A stretch of 64,000 bases of DNA from UBA4416 sp038327195. GTDB taxonomy: Bacteria > Bacteroidota > Bacteroidia > B-17B0 > Aurantibacillaceae. Positions 17,409 to 25,879 of this stretch are shown here, one piece after another. Position 1 is the stretch's first letter; every line of letters starts with the position of its first letter. The DNA is taken from assembly GCA_038327195.1 (NCBI GenBank), contig JBBQKU010000001.1, forward strand, positions 1-64,000. Direction: 5' to 3'. The position numbers were made by a program, and so were the translations under genes. Below the pieces are notes generated by a model, which made no database searches, had not been told where the DNA came from, and saw nothing but the letters and a program-made list of their open reading frames with translations.

Positions 17409-19613
17409 ATGCTTACAGAAGTTGAAGTACATAATTTACACAAACCTTTAAAGTCGTTTTTTGGCTTTAATGGTTTTAAAGGTACGCAAGAGGCAATCAT
17501 CAATAATATCTTGAATAAACAGGATACTTTTGTAATTATGCCTACTGGTGGAGGAAAATCGCTTTGCTACCAATTACCAGCAATTATGAGCGAAGGAACA
17601 GCTATTATTGTTTCGCCACTTATAGCATTAATGAAGAACCAAGTTGACGCACTAAGAGGATTTAGTAAAGAGAATAGTATTGCTCATTTTTTAAATTCAT
17701 CTTTAAATAAAGCCGAAATTGCTATCGTAAAAAGCGATGTACTTTCTGGCAAAACCAAACTATTGTATGTTGCTCCTGAAACATTAAATAAAGAAGATAA
17801 TGTAGCCTTTTTCTCAGAATTTAAAATCTCATTTTTTGCAATAGATGAAGCTCATTGTATTTCAGAATGGGGTCATGACTTCAGACCTGAATATAGACGT
17901 TTACGCCCAATTATTGAAAAGTTAGGATCCGTTCCTGTAATGGCCTTAACTGCAACTGCTACTCCAAAAGTTCAGCAAGATATTCAGAAGAATTTGGGAA
18001 TGCAGGAATCAAAATTATTTAAATCATCATTTAATCGCGATAATTTATATTATGAGGTAAGGGCAAAAAAGGATGTTATTAAGGAAATTGTAAAATATGC
18101 TAAGCAAAATTCAGGTAAATCGGGTATTATTTATTGTTTAAGTCGTAAAAAGGTTGAAGAAGTTGCTCAAGCACTTATCGTAAATGGTGTAAAAGCTGCG
18201 CCATATCATGCTGGACTTGACGCTAAAGAACGAGCAAAAACCCAAGATGGTTTCTTAATGGAAGACATTGATGTAATTGTTGCGACAATTGCTTTTGGAA
18301 TGGGAATCGATAAACCAGACGTTCGTTTTGTAATTCATCATGATATACCAAAATCATTAGAAGGATATTATCAAGAAACAGGAAGAGCAGGTAGAGATGG
18401 TGGCGAGGGAAATTGTGTAACTTTTTATAGTTATGACGATATTATGAAGTTGGAAAAGTTCATGAAAGATAAGCCTGTAAATGAACAAGAAATTGGAAAA
18501 CAAATGCTTTCTGAAACTGCATCATTTGCTGAAACGTCCTCATGTCGTCGTAAATTTATTTTGCATTATTTTGGAGAAGAATTTAATGAATCTAAATGTA
18601 ATGAAATGTGTGACAATTGTCGCCATCCAAAACAACGATTTGAAGCACAAGACGATTTATTGTTAGTATTAAAAGCAGTAAAAGAAAGTAAGGAGAAACA
18701 TAAAGTTAAAGACATTATTAACCTTGTAATGGGTAATTTAACTGCAACTGGAAAATCTTATAAGCACAATGAATTAAAAACTTGGGGAGAAGGAGTTGAA
18801 CATGATAAAGATGATAAATTTTGGAATGCTGTTTTACGTCAATCATTAGTTTATGGTTATTTTTCAAAAGACATTGAAAATTATGGAATTGTAAAAATTA
18901 CCGAAAAAGGAAAAGACTTTTTAAAGAATCCCGAAAGTATCAAATTTGCTCGCGATAATGATTTCAGTAATGCTGAAAGTGATAACGATGATGATATTGC
19001 TACAGGCAAAGGCGGAGGAGCTGATGAGGTTTTATACACAATGTTAAAGGATCTTACAAAGAAAATTGCAAAACAAAATAATTTGCCGCCATATGTTATT
19101 TTTCAGGAAGTTTCATTAGAAGAAATGGCTATTCAATATCCATTGAATATTGAAGAAATGACAAAAATTACCGGTGTTGGCGCGGGTAAAGCATCTAAAT
19201 ACGGTAAAGCCTATTTAGAAATAATTAAAAAATATGTAGAGGAAAATGAAATCGACCGACCTGTTGATTTTGTAATTAAGTCGGTTGTAAATAAATCTGG
19301 ATTAAAGGTATTTATTATTCAAAATATAGATCGTAAAATTAGCTTAGAAGATATGGCTAAAAATAAAAATCTAAAAATGAATGATTTATTAACGGAGATC
19401 GAAACGATTGTAACCTCTGGCACTAAAGTAAATATTAACTATTATATTGATCAAGTAATTGATGAAGATAAACGTGAAGAGATTTATGAATGTTTGCGTG
19501 AAACAGAAACAGACGATATTAATTCTATTTTAAAAGAATTGGGTGAAGATGAATATAGTGAAGAAGAAGTTAGATTGATGCGAATAAAATTCATAAGCGA
19601 ATTCGGTAATTAA
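17409..19613 (+). CDS. recQ: ATP-dependent DNA helicase RecQ
   Basis: 734 residues. Walker A MPTGGGKS at 44-51, DEAH box at 146-149 followed by CISEWGHDFR, and arginine-finger region ETGRAGRDG. The RQC zinc site is seen as CRRKFILHYFGE...CNEMCDNC. An HRDC domain follows (TGVGAGKASKYGKAY) and a C-terminal helix-turn-helix extension typical of the Bacteroidota form. It unwinds DNA 3'-5' in recombination and fork repair. It stands alone with its own terminator. Confidence 0.94.
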   Translation: MLTEVEVHNLHKPLKSFFGFNGFKGTQEAIINNILNKQDTFVIMPTGGGKSLCYQLPAIMSEGTAIIVSPLIALMKNQVDALRGFSKENSIAHFLNSSLNKAEIAIVKSDVLSGKTKLLYVAPETLNKEDNVAFFSEFKISFFAIDEAHCISEWGHDFRPEYRRLRPIIEKLGSVPVMALTATATPKVQQDIQKNLGMQESKLFKSSFNRDNLYYEVRAKKDVIKEIVKYAKQNSGKSGIIYCLSRKKVEEVAQALIVNGVKAAPYHAGLDAKERAKTQDGFLMEDIDVIVATIAFGMGIDKPDVRFVIHHDIPKSLEGYYQETGRAGRDGGEGNCVTFYSYDDIMKLEKFMKDKPVNEQEIGKQMLSETASFAETSSCRRKFILHYFGEEFNESKCNEMCDNCRHPKQRFEAQDDLLLVLKAVKESKEKHKVKDIINLVMGNLTATGKSYKHNELKTWGEGVEHDKDDKFWNAVLRQSLVYGYFSKDIENYGIVKITEKGKDFLKNPESIKFARDNDFSNAESDNDDDIATGKGGGADEVLYTMLKDLTKKIAKQNNLPPYVIFQEVSLEEMAIQYPLNIEEMTKITGVGAGKASKYGKAYLEIIKKYVEENEIDRPVDFVIKSVVNKSGLKVFIIQNIDRKISLEDMAKNKNLKMNDLLTEIETIVTSGTKVNINYYIDQVIDEDKREEIYECLRETETDDINSILKELGEDEYSEEEVRLMRIKFISEFGN

Positions 19614-19630
19614 TATTTTTGATTTTTTTT

Positions 19631-19663
19631 AAAGCTGTCATAAAATTTTATGACAGCTTTTTT
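19631..19663 (+). terminator. Intrinsic terminator after recQ
   Basis: A perfect 30 bp palindrome with arms AAAGCTGTCATAAAA and TTTTATGACAGCTTT, flanked by T runs on the right and A-pairing on the left. It starts 18 bp past the recQ stop. Confidence 0.88.
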
Positions 19664-19722
19664 AGTTTTTATAAAACTGCATTTTTTATCGATAAATGAA
19701 TAGATTTAAGAGCTAAAAACTG

Positions 19723-19730
19723 TATATTTG
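19723..19730 (+). promoter_or_regulatory. -7 element candidate for the exopolysaccharide operon
   Basis: TATATTTG, an exact TAnnTTTG match, 108 bp upstream of the first gene. No clear TTG at 17-21 bp, so the -33 half is weak. If used, the operon has a leader of about 100 nt. Confidence 0.4.
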
Positions 19731-19838
19731 TTGGATTAAAGTAATTTAAAACGATACTAATACTTTGAAATACAGTGTTTTAAAGATAAATATATTGATA
19801 AATTACTTAAATTGGTGATTAAAATTAAGCCATAAGAA

Positions 19839-21944
19839 ATGCAAGTTATGAAGTTACTAAACAAAAGATATAAACCATTCAGTTTAATAATTGGGTTGAT
19901 CCTTTGTTTTCAATTTCAAAATAAGGCTCAGCCTAATGATGAATTAGTTTCTTCATATATTAAAAATCTCTCAGATATTTGGGTTGAAATGAATCCAAGA
20001 ACATTTGATGCATTTATTCTTGATTCGAGTTTAACTTTGATTGCTGACCCATTTAAGTTGGTTCCAACGTCTAATAAAGATTTACGTAAAGAAATGTTGT
20101 TGCGTTCTAATATACTTCAACAATCAATTAATAAAAAAGATTTAGGATTTCATTTTACTGTTAATTACCAAGAGAACTTCAAGTCACCAATTGCAGACCC
20201 AGAAGAAATAGTAATATTTAAAAGACGTGCTATAGCTGGTTTAGATTGGGATATCTTAAAAAATGGATTTTATGATAACAAAGTAAAAAATAAGGTTTTA
20301 AAAGTAGATTATGATTTAATACAAAGAAAAAAGTATTCTGATAATTTAAATAAATTTCAAAGTATCCAGACAGAACAACTCATTCGATATTTTAATGAAA
20401 AGAAAATCGCAATTTTAAACACAAGAGATTCATTAAACCTATTGCAAACTTCTATTATTGAAAAGTTGTGGTCAATAAAACATATTACAAAAGATAATTA
20501 CCTAAAAGCAATTCAAAACACAACTGATATTAGTGCTCAATATAATTTGTATCGGAATTATAATCAGGCAGAAATTGCCAATAAACAAAAATTTGAATTT
20601 GAATTGCCACTTTTAGATATTAATTTGGCGTCACTATTACAGAAATCAAATATTGAGTCTATTGATTCTAATTTAGCATATTACCAACAAAACGCTAAAT
20701 ACAAATCTTCTTATATTAATGATATTAGTTTGAAGGCCTATACGCGTTATAATTATTATGATGTCTATAATTCTAATCAGCCAAATAGAACTTATGTATC
20801 TGTTGGAATGAATTTATCAGTTCCGCTTGCGTTTAACCAAAAAGACAAAAAAGAACTTTATGTTATTCAATCTCAATTAGCAAATTATAAAGCTGAAGTT
20901 TCACAACAAGATTTTCAAGCTAATTTGCTTAATCATTATTATGAATACCAATATAAATTAAAGCAATTTAAAAATTTGTATCACAAGCGTTTAGTTTATT
21001 TAGAATTAATTAGAACCGAACGGGCTAAATATTTATTGACTGATTTAGAGTTTAATCCGAATACAGCCTTGTTTATTTTAGATGATTTTTGGAGCAATAG
21101 CATTGAACTATTAGACCTTAAGCAAGATTTGTATAAAATATTGCTAAGCTTAAAAACAAAATTACCTGATGTGAATATTTCAGAATATACTAACCCACTA
21201 AGTTTAAATAATTTGAGTATAGCATCTTCAAATCCGCCATTTAAAGCCGTTTATATTTGGAGCGATGCCTTCAAAAATCATTCAGAAAACGTAATTAATG
21301 AATACTGTAAAGTGAATGAGTTTAATAAATTATTAATTTCTTATAATACTACGAAAGTTTATTTGCAAAATATTAAACAATTTATTTCTAAAAATTACAC
21401 ATCATCAATTCACTTAATGATAGGTAGTAATAAGCTTTTAAATAATGGAATTGTTGGGTATTTAGATACACTCAAACAATCAATAAATTTAAAACAAATA
21501 AAAGGAATTCATTTAGATATTGAACCGCATACGCAACCTAATTTTAAAGAAAATCAAGTTGAGTTATTTATTCAATATATTAAAATTTTAAAACAAGCAA
21601 AGCAATTTGCAATAGATAATAAATTGGAATTGTCCGTTTCTATTCCGTTAAGCTACCCTGAAAATATTTTACAAGAAATTAATAAAGTATGTGACAATGT
21701 TTATTTAATGGTTTATGAAAATATTAATGAAGAATTCGTTAACCGAAAATGCGCTGAAGAAGTTGCTATCTTTAAAGATAAATGTGTATTTGCTTTAAGA
21801 ACAAAAGATTTTAAAGATCGAAATGAAATGGATTTATATTTCAAAAAAATGAAATTTAAAAAAACGGCATATCACGATTTAGATGATTTAATAAAATTTG
21901 ATAATTCAAGTATTAACGCTAAGGACTTGGAGGAGAAAAAATAA
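19839..21944 (+). CDS. TolC-like outer-membrane protein fused to a C-terminal TIM-barrel/glycoside-hydrolase-like domain
   Basis: 701 residues; ATG 19848 is an equally good start. A signal peptide ends near residue 30. Residues about 35-440 are TolC-like: long helices plus two beta-rich segments (for example around 297-332, with YVSVGMNLSVPLAF). Residues about 465-690 are different: alternating beta strands and helices with GIHLDIEPH, where Asp560 and Glu562 sit as in the DxE of family 18-type hydrolases, and VYLMVYE later. I infer an outer-membrane channel for a polysaccharide carrying its own glycan-processing domain, comparable in role to PgaA plus PgaB. First gene of a tightly packed operon with the adaptor, regulator and synthase. 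The domain assignments are by eye. Confidence 0.6.
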   Translation: MQVMKLLNKRYKPFSLIIGLILCFQFQNKAQPNDELVSSYIKNLSDIWVEMNPRTFDAFILDSSLTLIADPFKLVPTSNKDLRKEMLLRSNILQQSINKKDLGFHFTVNYQENFKSPIADPEEIVIFKRRAIAGLDWDILKNGFYDNKVKNKVLKVDYDLIQRKKYSDNLNKFQSIQTEQLIRYFNEKKIAILNTRDSLNLLQTSIIEKLWSIKHITKDNYLKAIQNTTDISAQYNLYRNYNQAEIANKQKFEFELPLLDINLASLLQKSNIESIDSNLAYYQQNAKYKSSYINDISLKAYTRYNYYDVYNSNQPNRTYVSVGMNLSVPLAFNQKDKKELYVIQSQLANYKAEVSQQDFQANLLNHYYEYQYKLKQFKNLYHKRLVYLELIRTERAKYLLTDLEFNPNTALFILDDFWSNSIELLDLKQDLYKILLSLKTKLPDVNISEYTNPLSLNNLSIASSNPPFKAVYIWSDAFKNHSENVINEYCKVNEFNKLLISYNTTKVYLQNIKQFISKNYTSSIHLMIGSNKLLNNGIVGYLDTLKQSINLKQIKGIHLDIEPHTQPNFKENQVELFIQYIKILKQAKQFAIDNKLELSVSIPLSYPENILQEINKVCDNVYLMVYENINEEFVNRKCAEEVAIFKDKCVFALRTKDFKDRNEMDLYFKKMKFKKTAYHDLDDLIKFDNSSINAKDLEEKK

Positions 21945-21946
21945 TT

Positions 21947-23068
21947 ATGAAAGGGGTAAATTTTCAAAGAAATAAATCACTCATACGAATTGTTAACGAG
22001 CAAAAAATCGTTAATAGTAAAAACTGGGATAGAATTTTATATTTAGTAATTCTGATATTATTCGGATTATTTATGATGTATTATTTTACAACTAAATTTT
22101 TATATATGCATGCTTATGGGCATGTTATTATAGATAATACAAGAGTTCGATTAACAGATGATGCAAGAATATTAAAATTATATGTGCATGAGGGCGATAG
22201 CGTTAATGTTTATGATACACTTTTTACCTATGCCTTAGACATTGATACAGACATCAATCATCCAGATAACTCTCAATCGTTAGCTGTTGGCTCTGTCGGT
22301 TCTGGAAATCGAGATGATTGGTGGACAAAAGAATTATTTGCATTGAAGAAAAAAATTGCATTAAATGATATAGATGTTTCAGAAAACTTAAGCTTGATTT
22401 CTAATTATCAAAAAGAAGTAAAAAGAATTTCAAATGAAGTTATTTTGGACATCCTTCCAAAAAATCGATTAGAATTTGTGCAAAATGAAATGATGCGTTT
22501 AAACACTGAAAATCAAAAATTAAATCGAGAAAACTCTGAACTCAAACATCTAATAAAAACAGCCAAACCTTCAACTTATAATAATGCCGTATCTCATTTT
22601 AAACTTGAGAATCATTCTAGTTCAGGTTCAAATAATAAAACTGCAACCACTTTAAGTTTTAGCGATGAATTACTTTCTGAAACAAAATATTTTAAATCTC
22701 CAATGACTGGAATTGCAACTCGTATTTATATTCATGATTTTGAAACCGCTCTAAAAAGTGAAGATATAATATCTCTACATGTTGCAGAGCCTGCATTTAT
22801 TAAAGTATATTTTGAACAAGAAGATTTGAAATATTTTAAGATAAATGATGTTTTTAAAATAAAATTCCCTGATGGGACAGAAAGTTCGGGCTTTTTGAAA
22901 AGATTTTATATTGCAACATATACCTTACCCGAAGAGTTCCAGAAAAAGTATGAGCCAACTACGCGAAGTATTGCAGCAGATATATATCCAGTTGATAGTT
23001 TGGAAATTAAAAAATGGAGGACGTTTTATAAAATGAGTGTTGATATTTCTAAATTTAAATATAATTAA
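21947..23068 (+). CDS. HlyD-like membrane fusion protein
   Basis: 373 residues. One membrane segment at about 30-48 (LYLVILILFGLFMMYYF), a lipoyl-like half motif at 64-96 (VRLTDDARILKLYVHEGDSV), a helical hairpin at about 115-205 with the coiled coil LNTENQKLNRENSELKHLI, and a beta-barrel region (FIKVYFEQEDLKYFKINDV). It would bridge the inner-membrane synthase and the TolC-like channel across the periplasm. It starts 2 bp after the TolC-like gene, so the two are co-translated. Confidence 0.7.
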   Translation: MKGVNFQRNKSLIRIVNEQKIVNSKNWDRILYLVILILFGLFMMYYFTTKFLYMHAYGHVIIDNTRVRLTDDARILKLYVHEGDSVNVYDTLFTYALDIDTDINHPDNSQSLAVGSVGSGNRDDWWTKELFALKKKIALNDIDVSENLSLISNYQKEVKRISNEVILDILPKNRLEFVQNEMMRLNTENQKLNRENSELKHLIKTAKPSTYNNAVSHFKLENHSSSGSNNKTATTLSFSDELLSETKYFKSPMTGIATRIYIHDFETALKSEDIISLHVAEPAFIKVYFEQEDLKYFKINDVFKIKFPDGTESSGFLKRFYIATYTLPEEFQKKYEPTTRSIAADIYPVDSLEIKKWRTFYKMSVDISKFKYN

Positions 23069-23074
23069 GAAGTT

Positions 23075-24517
23075 ATGGAGCCGATTGCGATAAAAAATAA
23101 TATAGAGTTTAAAGACAATGTACTTAGCTATTCAAATAAATCTTTTTATTTTTTGGAAAGTTTTAGTACTCTGAAAATTGATTTTTTAAAACCGTATGAT
23201 GCTGTAATTTTAGACTGTAGAGATCCAGAATACGCCCGAATAATAATAAAAAAAATTCGTTCTCATGAAGAAATGGAATTTTATTTAAAGCCTGTTTTCT
23301 TAATTAATTCTAAAGATCATAAAGATCCTTATTTAATAGAATTATCTGATGGCAACATTCTTTCGAATGAACAAATTCCTGAATTAATAAATGACATTCT
23401 TCAGATTACCACAAAAAGTGCCCAAATAGAAACGTCGATTATACAAAAATTTGAAGCTCGATTGTTTAAGAAAATTTTGAACTTTATGTTTACTAGAGAT
23501 CTTAACTCTTTTAAGCCTTATGAAGATGTTTCTAATACTATTGGTTTTTGTTACCCAACGGTTTCTACACATTTTGATTCTTTTGAATCTTCTAAAGCTT
23601 TAGATTTATTAGAATGGGCTGAAAAAGAAAATTTAGTTTGGCCAGATTTTGTGGATAGAATTTATTTATGCAATAATTGTAAAAATGGTCATCTTTCATT
23701 TAGAGAAGTTTGCCCAAGTTGTGATTCGGCCAATATGATTTCTGAAGATTTAATTCATCATTTTCCTTGTGGTTATATTGGTGCTATTTCTGATTTCAAA
23801 AATAAAGTGGATTCTGTTTTAAGTTGCCCAAAATGTTCTAAGAGTTTAAGACATATTGGAGTTGATTATGATAAGCCTTCTATTATCAATCACTGCCTTA
23901 ATTGTGATAATGTTTTTCAAGATTATTTAGTTAAAGCAAAATGTTTTAGTTGTTCAAGTGATACTGATGTTCAATATTTAGTTTCAAAAAACATTAATGC
24001 TTATAAAGTAACAAAAAAAGGTAAGTTGGCAGCTATTAGTGGAATTGCAACTACAGATTACTCTAACAGTAATGAAGTGGAAGGGACAATTGAATTAAAA
24101 ACATTTGCCATAATGATGCATTATGAGCAAGAGCGAATTAAATCAAATTCTTCAATCAGTTCTAATATTGCTGTTTTTCATTTTGAAAACATTTTCGAAT
24201 TATATAAAACAATCGGTAAGTCAAATGAAAAAACCTTACTTGCCGAATTTGTTGAAATCATCAGGTCCAATATTACACCAGCTGATTTTATATGTATTAA
24301 TAATGCTTCAATAATAAGTATTTGTATTAATGATGCAGCATCTGATATTACTTATTCAATAGTATTGAAAATAGCTAAAGAAATTACTGAGTTGGTGAAT
24401 AATAACTTCAATGGGTTTAAAATTATTATTCATCAACGATTTGAAGCATTAAGTCAAAAACAGATTTTCGAAAAACAATTGCAATCTATTATAAAGGAAA
24501 TAGTTGAAAGATCATGA
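23075..24517 (+). CDS. Regulator: receiver-like domain, TackOD1-like zinc-ribbon domain and degenerate GGDEF domain
   Basis: 480 residues, no membrane segment. Residues 1-110 resemble a receiver (YDAVILDC at 41-48, KPVFLIN at 72-78). The middle (about 195-300) has paired cysteines at 199/202, 213/216, 251/254, 274/277 and 290/293 plus HHFPCGYIG; CPKCSKSLRHIGVDYDKPS is typical of the TackOD1 output domain as I remember it. Residues 345-480 align with a GGDEF domain (IAVFHFENIFELYKTIGKSNEK), but the active-site loop reads NNASI at 409-413 in place of GGDEF and the metal aspartate is missing, so it should not make c-di-GMP. It probably controls the synthase encoded by the next gene, which it overlaps by 4 bp (ATGA). 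Confidence 0.6.
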   Translation: MEPIAIKNNIEFKDNVLSYSNKSFYFLESFSTLKIDFLKPYDAVILDCRDPEYARIIIKKIRSHEEMEFYLKPVFLINSKDHKDPYLIELSDGNILSNEQIPELINDILQITTKSAQIETSIIQKFEARLFKKILNFMFTRDLNSFKPYEDVSNTIGFCYPTVSTHFDSFESSKALDLLEWAEKENLVWPDFVDRIYLCNNCKNGHLSFREVCPSCDSANMISEDLIHHFPCGYIGAISDFKNKVDSVLSCPKCSKSLRHIGVDYDKPSIINHCLNCDNVFQDYLVKAKCFSCSSDTDVQYLVSKNINAYKVTKKGKLAAISGIATTDYSNSNEVEGTIELKTFAIMMHYEQERIKSNSSISSNIAVFHFENIFELYKTIGKSNEKTLLAEFVEIIRSNITPADFICINNASIISICINDAASDITYSIVLKIAKEITELVNNNFNGFKIIIHQRFEALSQKQIFEKQLQSIIKEIVERS

Positions 24518-25824
24518 TAGAGTTTATTGATGAGTTTTTAAATTACATCACCTCAGTTGGTGTCACAAAACTTATTAGAATATTTTGGTTTTTTGTTTAT
24601 TTCGAATTTGCACGTTTTTTTTTATTTGAGCTTTCAATTATCATTATTTGGAAGTTAAAAGAACCAAAACGTAAAATAAGATACCAAAAAGCTAGAGAAC
24701 GATTATTTATTGAACAGCCCTTAATTTCTGTAATTGTACCAGGAAAAAATGAAGGCAAGCATATTTTTAAATTAGCAAATTCATTAAAAGAACAAACGTA
24801 TAGAAATTTCGAATTTATTGTAATAGACGATGGTTCGGATGACGATACAAAAATTATATGTAATAGTCTTCAAAAAAATGGTTACATCGATTTATTTTTA
24901 AGTAACGACGTACGCGGAGGAAAAGCATCTGCGGCCAATTTAGGATATCGTTTTTCTAAAGGGAAAATAATTATTCATTTTGATGCTGATTGCAGCTATG
25001 ATATTGATGCTATTGAAAAAATTGTAATTCCGTTTTATTTAGACGAGCATGTTGGTGCGGTTGGGGGAAATATTTTAGTAAGAAATTATAAAGAAAGTTT
25101 GTGCGCTACGCTTCAAGCAATCGAATATTCTGATACTATTTCTGTTGGGCGAATCACTTCAAGTTATTTGGGTATTTATAGGTTAGTTTCTGGCGCATTT
25201 GGTGCTTTTTCTCGTGAGGCTTTAGATCGTGTTGGTGGATGGGATATTGGGCCTGGGTTAGATGGAGATATAACTGTTAAGCTCCGTAAATTAGGCTATA
25301 ATATAGTTTTCGAGCCAGAAGCAATTTGCCAAACGAGTGTTCCAAATACGTTTAAAAAATTAGTCAAACAACGATTAAGATGGGACAAATCTATTATTAG
25401 ATTTCGAGTTAGAAAACATCGCGATGTTTTTTATCCAAATCAAACGTTTCGCTTTTCTAATTTTATTTCTAGTGCCGAAAACATTATTTATAATATTGTT
25501 TTAAATGTTAAATGGTGGTTTTATTTGGTTGATATGATATTTAATTACAGTTCATTATTAGGATTTATATTACCTTTTAATATTTTATTATATACTGTAA
25601 ATAATTTTTTAAAATTTTTAGTTTTCTCATTATTTCGAACTCGTAAAAATGCACCTATCATTTATTTTGTTCCGTATTTGCCATGTATGGTTTTCTATTT
25701 TGGTTTTTATCTCCGTGTCGTTCGAACTATTGCCTATATTCAAGAATTTTTCTTTAAGAAGTCATATGATGATGCATGGAATCCTGCGAAATCATCTAAA
25801 CATGCAAAAAAATTGAGAATATAG
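24514..25824 (+). CDS. Processive family 2 glycosyltransferase (PgaC/BcsA/hyaluronan-synthase-like)
   Basis: 436 residues. One N-terminal membrane helix (about 22-46), a cytoplasmic GT-A domain (68-300) and three or four helices at the C-terminus. Motifs: IVPGKNE, Asp105/Asp106 in VIDDGSDD, DAD at 157-159, DGD at 250-252 in the place of TED, and QRLRW at 286-290, the QxxRW signature of processive beta-glycan synthases. It would polymerise and push a polysaccharide through the inner membrane. No PilZ domain is seen, so control must come from elsewhere, plausibly the preceding regulator. It is the last gene of the tight part of the operon. Confidence 0.8.
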   Translation: MIEFIDEFLNYITSVGVTKLIRIFWFFVYFEFARFFLFELSIIIIWKLKEPKRKIRYQKARERLFIEQPLISVIVPGKNEGKHIFKLANSLKEQTYRNFEFIVIDDGSDDDTKIICNSLQKNGYIDLFLSNDVRGGKASAANLGYRFSKGKIIIHFDADCSYDIDAIEKIVIPFYLDEHVGAVGGNILVRNYKESLCATLQAIEYSDTISVGRITSSYLGIYRLVSGAFGAFSREALDRVGGWDIGPGLDGDITVKLRKLGYNIVFEPEAICQTSVPNTFKKLVKQRLRWDKSIIRFRVRKHRDVFYPNQTFRFSNFISSAENIIYNIVLNVKWWFYLVDMIFNYSSLLGFILPFNILLYTVNNFLKFLVFSLFRTRKNAPIIYFVPYLPCMVFYFGFYLRVVRTIAYIQEFFFKKSYDDAWNPAKSSKHAKKLRI

Positions 25825-25879
25825 ATATGAATTTAGTTCTAATTTGTAATTCACTCAGCCTTTTTATATATTTATATAA

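Noticed and set aside
23075..24517. Active diguanylate cyclase
   Set aside because: The loop is NNASI in place of GGDEF and the metal aspartate is absent.
19839..25824. Type I protein secretion or drug-efflux system
   Set aside because: TolC- and HlyD-like proteins are present but there is no ABC or RND pump; the only energised inner-membrane partner is the processive GT2.
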